Assembly: GCF_026013525.1 (NCBI RefSeq)
Contig: NZ_JAPDRA010000002.1
Span: forward strand, 186,001-250,000
DNA length: 64,000 nucleotides
Source: Sphingomonas canadensis
GTDB lineage: Bacteria; Pseudomonadota; Alphaproteobacteria; Sphingomonadales; Sphingomonadaceae
Reading direction: 5' to 3'
Both the position numbers and the translations under genes were made by a program. Of this stretch, positions 43,726-52,120 are shown one piece after another (position 1 is the stretch's first letter; each line of letters starts with the position of its first letter). Under the pieces are notes generated by a model. The model worked only from the letters and a program-made list of their open reading frames with translations, made no database searches and was not told the DNA's origin.

Positions 43726-44883
43726 ATGACGCACACCGATCGTTTCGCCCGCCCGCGCCACGATGCCAGCGCCGAGCATGGCATCGTCTATCGCAACGAG
43801 AACCAGTTCTGCGGCTGGGTGTTCTACTGCGGGCTGTGGCAGGTCGCCGACGGCAGCGTGGTCGCCGGGTTCAAGCGGGTGCAGACCAGCTACGACGCCT
43901 ATGACAATGTCGATCACGGCCAGATCGCGCGCAAGAAGGGGCATCTGGTCACCATCCGCTCGCGCGATGGCGGGGCGAGCTGGGACCCGTCGAGCGTGAC
44001 CGAGGTGTTCGACATGGACACCGCCCGGGCGGAGGACCTGCCCGGCGGCGGCGCGGACGATTGGTCCGGGCTGCCGCCGATCGACTTCGCCAGCCGTGAC
44101 ACGCTGATCATGGGCGGGGGCATTCCCGCGCTGTTCGCGCGCAACGCCCAGGCCTGGCTGCGCGCCTCCACCGATGGCGGGCGGAGCTGGCGGCGGCCGA
44201 TCCTGTTGCCGCAGTTCGAGCTCGGATCGCTGACCCACTTCGGATCGTCGATGTACGCCACCCGCGCGGACGGGGTGCATCTGCTGGGGTTGCAGACCAA
44301 CGCGCCCGACGCGCTTTCGCCGCGGCCGCTGGTCTATGGCACCACGGACGGCAGCGACTGGCAGTTCCTGAGCTTCATGACGCCGGAGCGGCCGCCGTCG
44401 CCCTATTATGTGCTCAAATCGCCCTTTTCGCCGCTGCCGCACTTCTATCCCCGCCTGATCGTGCTGCGCGACGGGCGGGTGCTGGCGTCGCTGCGATACC
44501 AGCGCGACGCGCGCAACGTGATCTGGACCGACATCCACGAGAGCCTGGACGGCGGCCGTACCTGGGCTTTCCTGTCGCGCGTCAACGACTGGGGTGCGCC
44601 CGGCGACATCGTGGAGATGGCGGACGGGCGGATCGTGTGCGTCTATGGCTACCGGCTGATGCCGTCGGGCATCCGTTACCGGGTGAGCGAGGACGGCGGG
44701 CGGAGCTGGGGATCGGAGATGATCCTGCGCGACGACGGCGGGAGCTGGGACCTGGGCTATCCGCGCGTGATCGAGATCGCGCCCAACCGGCTGCTGACCG
44801 TCTATTACATGAACCTGGCCAGCGATCCGGTGCAGATGAACGGCGGCGTCCGCCATATCGCGCGGACCGTGTTCACCCCTTGA
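43726..44883 (+). CDS. Cytoplasmic Asp-box beta-propeller protein B
   Basis: 385 aa. Tandem duplicate of A: shared AEHGIVYRNE, WVFYCGLWQ, DLPGGGADDWSGLPP, SRDTLIMGGG, MYATRADGVHLLGL, SRVNDWG, DGGSWDLGYPRVIE and VNGGVRHIA-type motifs, most with Asp boxes. No signal peptide. The strongest conserved blocks are shared by all three copies and may line the central pocket. It ends 385 bp before the receptor gene. Confidence 0.8.
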   Translation: MTHTDRFARPRHDASAEHGIVYRNENQFCGWVFYCGLWQVADGSVVAGFKRVQTSYDAYDNVDHGQIARKKGHLVTIRSRDGGASWDPSSVTEVFDMDTARAEDLPGGGADDWSGLPPIDFASRDTLIMGGGIPALFARNAQAWLRASTDGGRSWRRPILLPQFELGSLTHFGSSMYATRADGVHLLGLQTNAPDALSPRPLVYGTTDGSDWQFLSFMTPERPPSPYYVLKSPFSPLPHFYPRLIVLRDGRVLASLRYQRDARNVIWTDIHESLDGGRTWAFLSRVNDWGAPGDIVEMADGRIVCVYGYRLMPSGIRYRVSEDGGRSWGSEMILRDDGGSWDLGYPRVIEIAPNRLLTVYYMNLASDPVQMNGGVRHIARTVFTP

Positions 44884-45268
44884 TGCCGCGCGGCAGCGAC
44901 GGGGAGGGCGGCGCGCCGTCCCGCCCCGCCCCGCGCCGCGGACTTGCACGTAACGCCGCGATTCTTGAGTGGTGCGGCGCCGCCTGGGCTGTCAGAAGCG
45001 GGGCCGGATGCGCTGGGCCGGCACGGATGGCCGAACCGGGCGGGGGCATCCCGGTTTATGAAAATTATTATGAATCAATATTTTATATTCCGTATTTCGA
45101 ACCGATCAGGCGCCGCGCACGGTGCCGGATCGGGGTGCCGCGCGGCATCCGGACGGGCCGGGCCCTCAGCAAAATTCTTGAGCCGTCCCGGTCAAGCGGC
45201 CTTCCCGGCCCCTTCCTAGTTTCCGGCCAATCGTAGAACCGCACGTAAGAAATGTGAGGGAGGGGAAT
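44884..45268. other. Intergenic region before the TonB receptor, with an AT-rich core
   Basis: 385 bp without a supported gene. An AT-rich stretch at about 45055-45101 (for example TATTTTATATT) stands out from the GC-rich surroundings and likely holds the receptor promoter. GAGGGAGGGG sits 4-14 nt before the TTG start at 45269. The repeated nonamer ATTCTTGAG occurs at about 44962 and 45173. Confidence 0.45.
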
Positions 45269-47872
45269 TTGATCAAGAAACTCGCAATGGCCACCGTGTC
45301 GCTGGCGACGCTGGTCGCGGCCCAGGCGGCGGCGGCGGAGGCTCCCGCGCCGCAGGACGCACCTGCCGCCGAGGAGCAGCAGGACGGCGCCGCCGGCCAG
45401 GACGGCTCCGGCAACGGCGAGATCGTCGTCACCGCGACGCGCCAGGCCACCTTCGTCCAGGACACGCCGATCGCGATCACCGCGGTGACCGCCGAGACGC
45501 TGGAGACGCGCGGGCTTACCAGCACCGCGGACCTGGGCAACATCGTTCCCAACGCATCGTTCCGCCAGGCGCAGGGCGCCTATGGCCCGGCGGTCACCGC
45601 CTTCCTGCGCGGCGTGGGCCAGCATGACTCGGCGCTGTCGGGCGAGCCGGCGGTCGCCTTCTACATCGACGACATCTATTATCCGTTCCTGTTCGGATCG
45701 TCTTTCGACCTGCTCGACCTGGACCATGTCGAGGTGCTGCGCGGGCCGCAGGGCACGCTGTTCGGCCGCAACGCGCTGGCGGGCGCGGTCAACATGGTGA
45801 GCAAGCGCCCCAGCTTCGACGAGGCCAGCGCCAAGATCGAGGTGACGGTCGGCAGCTATGACCGCCGCGATTTCCGCGCCTCCTTCTCGGTGCCGCTGAC
45901 CGAGAACATGGCGATCGGCGCGACCATGCTCTCCAAGAAGCGCACCGGATATCAGCGCATCCTGGACTTCACCTGCGAGATGTATCGCCGCGGCACCCCG
46001 CAGCTCGCCGGCAGCTTCCCGTTCGCCAGCGCGGCGACGGCCTGGACCTCGGGATCGGTCGACGATTGCACGATGGATCATCTGGGCGGGCAGGATCAGC
46101 GCGCGGTGCGCGGCCAGCTCTATTGGGAGCCGGCGGCGAACCTGTCGGTCTCGATCATCGGCGACTATATCGACAACAAGGACGATATCGCCGCCGACTA
46201 TGTCTATGCCATCGATCGTTCGAAGGTGACCGCGGCGGGCCTGGCCAATCTGGACACCGCCTATGCGCGCTGGTCGGTCGCGGGGCAGCCTGCGTTCCGC
46301 TATGACGAGCGCTTCATCACCGGCGATCCCTTCACCACCTATGCCACGTTCCGCGATCCCATCCCGGCGGGCACGGTGATCGCGGGCAACACCTATTACA
46401 ACGGTTCGCTGTTCCGCGGCGGGCTGGATCACGGGCGCGATTCCCCGCTGAAGACCTGGGGCGTTTCCGCCAAGGTCGTCTATGGCATCGCCGACAACAT
46501 CGATCTGACGCTGGTCGGCGGCTATCGCAAGATGGACCTGAGCTTCTCGTTCGACAACGACGGCTCGCCGGTTTCGGAGACGCTGATCTTCCACCGGATC
46601 AAGGAAGACCATTTCACCGGCGAGGTGCGGCTTTCGGGCAAGATGGACTGGCTCGATTGGGTCGCGGGCTTCTTTTACTATGACGGCCACGCCTTCAACG
46701 GCGCCCAGCCGATGGGCATGCAGAACGGCACCCAGCGCTATCAGGACACGACCTATGATCCGGTCTCCAAGGCGGGTTATGTCAACCTGAACGTGCATCC
46801 GCTGGATGGCCTGTCATTCACGCTGGGCGGCCGCTATTCGGACGACAAGAAGGCGGTCGATTTCAACAACGTGCTTGACGGTACGCCCCCCGGATCGACC
46901 GTGTTCGTGCCCAACGAGCCGCAGAGCACGCGCTTCGTGACCGTGCCGGGCGAAACCCGGTTCGACTGGAAGCTGGGCGTCAACTACGAGTTCAGCGACG
47001 ATGTGATGGTCTATGCCTCGGCGGCGACCGGATATCGCCTGCCGGGCTTCAACGTCCGCCCCTCGCAGCCCAGCCAGGCCGGCCCGACCCCGGGCGAGAA
47101 TCTGGTCAGCTATGAGATCGGCGCCAAGACCGACTTCTTCGATCGCAAGGTGCGGGTGAACTTCGCGGCCTTCTACATCGACTATAAGGAGCGCGTGCTG
47201 AGCGTGGCGGGCCAGGAGGCCCGGCTCGACAACGCCGGCGCCCCGGTGACCGGCAACTCCACCGTGATCCCGATGGCGCAGGACGGCGCGACCACCTGCC
47301 GCGCCTATAGCGCGGGCACGGACGGCGCGCGCAATCCGGCCGCCGGCATCGGCGTGACCTGCATCTCGCGCACCTTCTACCTCAACTCGCCGGGCAAGGT
47401 GAAAGGCCTGGAGGGCGAGATCGACATCCGCCCGGTGGACGGCCTCGTGATCAACGGCAGCTTCGGCTACAGCCAGTTCTCCGCGCCGGATCTGGACGCG
47501 CTGCCCGCCACGTCGAACAAGCGCGTGCTGCGCGTGCCGGATTGGACCGCCAGCGCGGGCATCCAGTATGAGCTGCCCGTGCCGATGCTGGGCGGATCGA
47601 TCACGCCGCGCCTCGACTGGTATTACCAGGGCAGCATGGTCTACAGCGTCACCCGCAAGGACACGAACCAGTCCGGCTATTCGACCTTCAACGGCCGGAT
47701 CACCTATCACAACGAAGAACATGACTTCGATCTGTCGCTGGGTGCGACCAACCTGTTCAACAAATTCTACTATCGCAACCTCTTCGTATACCAGGACATC
47801 GGCAACGCCGGTCTCAACGGGCAGCCCGCGCCGCCCCGCGAATGGTATCTGAGCCTTTCGAAGAAGTTCTGA
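45269..47872 (+). CDS. TonB-dependent outer-membrane receptor
   Basis: 867 aa from TTG 45269, directly behind GAGGGAGGGG; the start gives a clean signal peptide (MIKKLAMATVSLATLVAAQAAAA). The plug domain has IVVTATRQ, VPNASFRQAQGAYGPAVTAFLRGVG and VEVLRGPQGTLFGRNALAGAVN; the barrel ends in Phe. It imports a ligand using the TonB proton-motive coupling. Location next to propeller and amidohydrolase genes suggests the cluster's substrate enters here. Not obviously a siderophore receptor. Confidence 0.92.
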   Translation: MIKKLAMATVSLATLVAAQAAAAEAPAPQDAPAAEEQQDGAAGQDGSGNGEIVVTATRQATFVQDTPIAITAVTAETLETRGLTSTADLGNIVPNASFRQAQGAYGPAVTAFLRGVGQHDSALSGEPAVAFYIDDIYYPFLFGSSFDLLDLDHVEVLRGPQGTLFGRNALAGAVNMVSKRPSFDEASAKIEVTVGSYDRRDFRASFSVPLTENMAIGATMLSKKRTGYQRILDFTCEMYRRGTPQLAGSFPFASAATAWTSGSVDDCTMDHLGGQDQRAVRGQLYWEPAANLSVSIIGDYIDNKDDIAADYVYAIDRSKVTAAGLANLDTAYARWSVAGQPAFRYDERFITGDPFTTYATFRDPIPAGTVIAGNTYYNGSLFRGGLDHGRDSPLKTWGVSAKVVYGIADNIDLTLVGGYRKMDLSFSFDNDGSPVSETLIFHRIKEDHFTGEVRLSGKMDWLDWVAGFFYYDGHAFNGAQPMGMQNGTQRYQDTTYDPVSKAGYVNLNVHPLDGLSFTLGGRYSDDKKAVDFNNVLDGTPPGSTVFVPNEPQSTRFVTVPGETRFDWKLGVNYEFSDDVMVYASAATGYRLPGFNVRPSQPSQAGPTPGENLVSYEIGAKTDFFDRKVRVNFAAFYIDYKERVLSVAGQEARLDNAGAPVTGNSTVIPMAQDGATTCRAYSAGTDGARNPAAGIGVTCISRTFYLNSPGKVKGLEGEIDIRPVDGLVINGSFGYSQFSAPDLDALPATSNKRVLRVPDWTASAGIQYELPVPMLGGSITPRLDWYYQGSMVYSVTRKDTNQSGYSTFNGRITYHNEEHDFDLSLGATNLFNKFYYRNLFVYQDIGNAGLNGQPAPPREWYLSLSKKF

Positions 47873-47970
47873 CCTGATCGCGCGCCGCGGTTGCACCGGC
47901 AGCCGCGGCGGGCAACCCGCGGCGCCCGTGCGCCGCCACCCGCAAGACCTTGAAGGGAAAGCCAAGGGCC

Positions 47971-48894
47971 ATGGATCTGCCGCTGTTCGACACGCACGCC
48001 CACCTGATTTCGGACGATTGGGACAAATATCAGCCCAAGGCGCTGCGGCCCGATCTGCCGACGCCCGCGCGCACCAACTTCACCGTGACGGTGGAGGCGC
48101 TGATCGAGATGATGGACGCGCACAATGTGAGCGACGCCTGCCTCGTCCAGCGCGGCCACCTCTATGGCTATGACAACAGCTATATCCTGGATTCCGCGCA
48201 GCGCTTCCCCGGCCGGCTGCATCCGGTGGTGATCCTGGACCCGCAGGATCCGGAGACGCCGGGCGCCTATCGCGACATGGTGAAGAACCGCCACGTCCGC
48301 GGATTCCGCATGGCGCACACGCGGCCCTATATCCTCGACACCGCCTGGATCAGCTCGCCCGCCGCGATGGAGGTTTGGAAGACCTGCGCCGATCTGGGCA
48401 CGCCGATGACGCTGATCCTGTTCATGAAGCAGCTTCCCTATCTGCTGCCGCTGATCAAGATCATCGCGCGCCAGTTCCCCGATCTGCCGATCCTGCTCGA
48501 TCACGGCGGCATGCCGTTCGGAATGACCCAATATGAGGTCGGGCTGGCCAAGCAGGCGGGCGAGGAAGTGGTGATGCCCAAGGCGCCGCATTTCGGCATC
48601 GACACCACCATCGCGCTGTTCGAGGACGTGCCCAACGTCCATTTCAAGATCACCGAGATCAATATGGAGCGGCTGGTGGCCGAGGACGTGCGCCCCGCGC
48701 ACATCGTTCGCCGCATGGTCGACAGCTTCGGCCCGGACCGGCTGATGTGGGGCTCCGACGTGGGCCAGAGCATGTTGTGGAACTATACCGAAAAGGCGGC
48801 GATGGCCCGCGCCGCCGCCGACTTCCTGACCGAAGAGGAATCGCGCAAGTTCCTCCACGACAACGCCGCGCGGGTCTATTCGGCCGCGGGTTGA
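47971..48894 (+). CDS. Amidohydrolase_2 family metal-dependent hydrolase/decarboxylase
   Basis: 307 aa from ATG 47971. TIM-barrel with HxH metal ligands His9 and His11 (DTHAHLI), a third His in LLDHGGMPFGM and the catalytic Asp in WGSDVGQSM. Family members include ACMSD-type decarboxylases, lactonases such as LigI and hydrolases of aromatic breakdown products. Upstream in-frame TTG 47950 is less likely. In the accessory cluster, after the TonB receptor. Confidence 0.88.
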   Translation: MDLPLFDTHAHLISDDWDKYQPKALRPDLPTPARTNFTVTVEALIEMMDAHNVSDACLVQRGHLYGYDNSYILDSAQRFPGRLHPVVILDPQDPETPGAYRDMVKNRHVRGFRMAHTRPYILDTAWISSPAAMEVWKTCADLGTPMTLILFMKQLPYLLPLIKIIARQFPDLPILLDHGGMPFGMTQYEVGLAKQAGEEVVMPKAPHFGIDTTIALFEDVPNVHFKITEINMERLVAEDVRPAHIVRRMVDSFGPDRLMWGSDVGQSMLWNYTEKAAMARAAADFLTEEESRKFLHDNAARVYSAAG

Positions 48895-48904
48895 CACGGG
48901 CGCG

Positions 48905-49020
48905 CAACGATCCCCTCCCGCAAAGGGAAGGGGCTGGGGGTGGCCTTGCCCACCCGCAGCAAAGGCTTGCGGAGAGGCTTCCACATCCCCCACTCCTTCT
49001 CCGCCGGGAAGGGGCAGCGC
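48905..49020. repeat. REP-like repeat (same family as at 10691-10882)
   Basis: CCCCTCCCGCAAAGGGAAGGGG with an adjacent GGGGGTGG, in the 143-bp gap after the amidohydrolase. It shares the CCCCTCCCGC core with the block near 10861. Imperfect hairpin. Confidence 0.5.
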
Positions 49021-49037
49021 AGGCGTAACCAGAGGAC

Positions 49038-50195
49038 ATGATGATCAAGAAGTTCAGCCCGCCGCGTCCCGCAAAGGATGCCGATCACGCCATCGTCTAT
49101 CGCCGCGAGAACGAGTTCTGCGCCTGGCCGCACACCATGGGCTTCTGGCAGACCGGCGCGGGCGAGCTGGTGCAGAACTTCATGGCGATGGAGGCCGAAT
49201 ATGGCGATCCCGCCAAGATCAGCCACGATCAGCTTGGCGAACGCGGCGGCCGCGCCACGCGCATGGTGACGGTGCGTTCGTCCGACCTCGGCAAGACCTG
49301 GGGCGATCCGGTCTATGATCTCTATCCGCGCCTCACCGCGCCGAAGGAGGGGGAGCCGAAGAACCTGGCCGAATATGGCCCGTTCGATTTCCTGGACGCC
49401 GACACCATCGTCGCCAACGGGAGCTGGGAATTCGGCAAGCCGGAAAGCCGCTCGTTCATCCGCATCTCCAAGGACGCGGGGCATAGCTGGACGCCGCCGG
49501 CGGAGCTGCCGCTGGACGGGCTCTTCTCGCTCTCCGCGATCAACTCGTCGATGGTGCGGCCGGACGGTCGCGTGCTGCTGTTCCTGACGGAGGTGAGCGA
49601 GGACGGGTGGAACCGGCGCCCGCTGGTCTATGGCAGCCTGGACGACGGGTCCGAGTTCCGCTTCATGTCGTTCGTCACGCCCAAGCAGGACCCCTATGGC
49701 GCCGCGGACGGCAACTGGAACTGCACCTATCGCTTCGGCGGGCACCGCTGGTTCTATCCGCGCGGGCAGATGCTGCCCAACGGCCGCATCCTGTGCATGA
49801 TGCGCTGCCAGCGCGATCCCACCGGCGTGATGTGGAGCGAGGTCTATTACAGCGACGACGGCGGCCAGACCTGGGGCTTCCTGTCGCGCGTCAACGATTT
49901 CGGCGCGCCGGGCAGCCTGGTGCAGATGCCGGACGGGCGGCTGGTGGTGGTCTATGGCTATCGCGTGCGCCCCTATGGCCTGCGCGCGGTGGTGAGCGAG
50001 GACCAGGGCAAGACCTGGGGTCCGGAGATCGTGGTGCGCGACGATGGCGGAAGCTGGGACCTGGGCTATCCCAACGCCTGGGCCACCGACGACGGGCGCG
50101 TAGGCGTGATCTACTACTTCAACTCGAAGCACGATCCGGTGCAGGCCAATGGCGGCGTGCGGCACATCGCGCGCAGCTTCTTCTCGATCGATTGA
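49038..50195 (+). CDS. Cytoplasmic Asp-box beta-propeller protein C
   Basis: 385 aa from ATG 49038 (AGAGGAC upstream). Third, more diverged copy: shares DHAIVYRRENEFCAW, GFWQT, SRVNDFGAPG, DGRLVVVYGYRV, DGGSWDLGYPNAW and NGGVRHIARSF with A and B. Its N-terminal blade is different, having FMAMEAEYGD where A has FKRIPCDYG. No signal peptide. It is 4 bp from the NTF2-like gene, so they are probably translated together. Confidence 0.78.
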   Translation: MMIKKFSPPRPAKDADHAIVYRRENEFCAWPHTMGFWQTGAGELVQNFMAMEAEYGDPAKISHDQLGERGGRATRMVTVRSSDLGKTWGDPVYDLYPRLTAPKEGEPKNLAEYGPFDFLDADTIVANGSWEFGKPESRSFIRISKDAGHSWTPPAELPLDGLFSLSAINSSMVRPDGRVLLFLTEVSEDGWNRRPLVYGSLDDGSEFRFMSFVTPKQDPYGAADGNWNCTYRFGGHRWFYPRGQMLPNGRILCMMRCQRDPTGVMWSEVYYSDDGGQTWGFLSRVNDFGAPGSLVQMPDGRLVVVYGYRVRPYGLRAVVSEDQGKTWGPEIVVRDDGGSWDLGYPNAWATDDGRVGVIYYFNSKHDPVQANGGVRHIARSFFSID

Positions 50196-50199
50196 GCGC

Positions 50200-51999
50200 A
50201 TGAGCGGCTGGGCGGAGCTGGCGGCCGACCTGGCCAACGCCGAGGCAGTGCGCGCGGTGAAGCGGCTCCAGCACGTCTGGGGCCATTATGCCGAGGCGGG
50301 CGATCTGGCCGCGCTGGCGGAGCTGTTCGCGCGCGACGGCCGGCTGGTGCTGCCGCCCGCCGAGGCGCAGGGGCGCGATGCGATCCTGGCGCTGCTCGGC
50401 GAAACCATGGGGCAGGGCGATGCAGCGCCCGGGCCGGGCGTGCTCAACGTCCGGCTGATGATGTCGCCGGTCGTCTCGATCGCGGCGGATGGGCTGAGCG
50501 CCCAGGGACGCTGGCACGAGGTGGCGATGACCGGACGCGACGGCGCCACCGCGCGCTGGTCCGGCGGCATCCACGAGAACCTCTATGTGCTGGAGGAGGG
50601 CGCGTGGAAGATCGCGGCGCTCCGCTATCATCCGCAATATGCGGGCGATTACGCCGAGGGCTGGAACAATGTCTCCGACGCGGTGCCGCTGGTGCCATTC
50701 CACTTCACGCCGGACAGCGCCGGAATTCCAGTGCCGCCGGAGCCGGGCCTGGACGACGGTTCCGATCCCGCCGCGCTGGCCGCGCGGGCACAGCGGCTGG
50801 TGGACGAGGGGCTGATCCAGAACCTCCAGGCCGCCTATGGCCAATATTGCGACCGCAAGATGTGGGACGACATCGCCGATCTGTTCGACGCCGACGGCAT
50901 GTTGGAGGTGGCGGGCGAGGGGGCCTGGAGCGGCCCCGCGGCGATCCGCGCCGGGCTGGAGCTCTTTGGCCCCGCCGGTCTGCGGCACGGCGAGTTCTTC
51001 GATCACCTCCAGTTGATGCCGGTGGTCACCATCGCGAAGGATGGGACCAGCGCGGAGCTGCGCGCGATCGAGTTGCAGATGCTCGCCGATCACGGCGGGC
51101 GGGGCTTCTGGGGCATCCGGATCGCCGAGGCGCGGCTGGCGAAGGCGGGGGGTGTATGGCGCTTCGCCGCGCTGAAGCTCACGCCGCGCCTGCGTGCCGA
51201 TTATGCGCTGGGCTGGGCGGACGGGCTGGAGCCGTTGGCGGGCGGCGTGGCCGGATATCCGGAGGCGCGCGGGCCGGCGATCGGCTTTGCTCATCCGGTG
51301 CGCGATCCGGCGCCCGCGGCGTTGCCGGTGGCGGACCCGGTGCTTGATGCGGCGCGCACCGCGCTGGCGGTGGGCAAGGCGTTCGACGGGGCGGAGAATG
51401 TCGCCTGCGCCTATGGCTATTTCCTCGACGAGGCGCATTGGGACGAGAGCGCGGAGCTGTTCGCGCGCGACGGGTGGAAGGAGCTGTCCTTCATCGGCAC
51501 CTATATCGGCCGCGAGCGCATCCGCGATTCGCTGGTCGGCCGCTATGGCCGCAACGGCCGCCGCCCGACCTTCCTGCCGATCCACCAGAAGACCCAGCCC
51601 TATGTCAGCGTCTCGCCAGACGGCCAGCGCGCGCAGATCCGGCTGAAGATGTTCCAGGTGAACAGCGCCTGGGAGGGAGAGGGCAGCACGATCGCGGGGC
51701 TCTATGAGGAGCAGGCGGTGATCGAGGACGGCATCTGGCGCATCCATGGGATGGACCTGGAATATATCGTCCTCTCCAACTATCGCACCGGCCCGGCCGG
51801 GGTGGAGCCGGGGCTGGCATATAAATTCTCGCCCACGCCGGAGGCGATCGCGGCGTTCGAGCCCCGGCCGGACGGCCCGCTGCGCGGGCTGCCGGTGGCG
51901 CCTTATCCGGACATCGGGCCGCTGGGCTTCCACTATGCCAATCCGGTGAGCGGCCGCGAACCCGCGTTGCGCTTCCACTGGAGCGACGGGCGGTTTTAG
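50200..51999 (+). CDS. Triple NTF2/SnoaL-like domain protein
   Basis: 599 aa. Three NTF2-like units in one chain: about residues 10-165, 200-375 and 395-560. Each begins with a helix pair such as QHVWGHYAEAGDLAALAELFARDG, QAAYGQYCDRKMWDDIADLFDADG or ACAYGYFLDEAHWDESAELFARDG, then strands ending in a W(K/R)I/F core. Single SnoaL/ketosteroid isomerase-type domains usually function alone as dimers; three fused units is unusual. Each unit's pocket differs, so the domains probably have different roles. Reaction unknown. Confidence 0.8.
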   Translation: MSGWAELAADLANAEAVRAVKRLQHVWGHYAEAGDLAALAELFARDGRLVLPPAEAQGRDAILALLGETMGQGDAAPGPGVLNVRLMMSPVVSIAADGLSAQGRWHEVAMTGRDGATARWSGGIHENLYVLEEGAWKIAALRYHPQYAGDYAEGWNNVSDAVPLVPFHFTPDSAGIPVPPEPGLDDGSDPAALAARAQRLVDEGLIQNLQAAYGQYCDRKMWDDIADLFDADGMLEVAGEGAWSGPAAIRAGLELFGPAGLRHGEFFDHLQLMPVVTIAKDGTSAELRAIELQMLADHGGRGFWGIRIAEARLAKAGGVWRFAALKLTPRLRADYALGWADGLEPLAGGVAGYPEARGPAIGFAHPVRDPAPAALPVADPVLDAARTALAVGKAFDGAENVACAYGYFLDEAHWDESAELFARDGWKELSFIGTYIGRERIRDSLVGRYGRNGRRPTFLPIHQKTQPYVSVSPDGQRAQIRLKMFQVNSAWEGEGSTIAGLYEEQAVIEDGIWRIHGMDLEYIVLSNYRTGPAGVEPGLAYKFSPTPEAIAAFEPRPDGPLRGLPVAPYPDIGPLGFHYANPVSGREPALRFHWSDGRF

Positions 52000-52120
52000 A
52001 GCATCGCGCCGCAAGCCTGAGTTGGGTTCCTTGTCCGGCTGAACGCAGACTCCCGTGGAGCCGGGGCGGCCGCGTCCTTGCCGTGGGTGCCGCCGTTTCG
52101 GCGAGGTAAAAGGAGCCCGT

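Noticed and set aside
42570..44883. Calling propellers A and B exo-alpha-sialidases
   Set aside because: Asp boxes alone do not show sialidase activity; catalytic residues and secretion signals are missing or not conserved between the copies.
44944..45219. Small ORF of 91 codons in the gap before the TonB receptor
   Set aside because: No ribosome site, composition unlike neighbours, and it crosses the AT-rich promoter-like segment.
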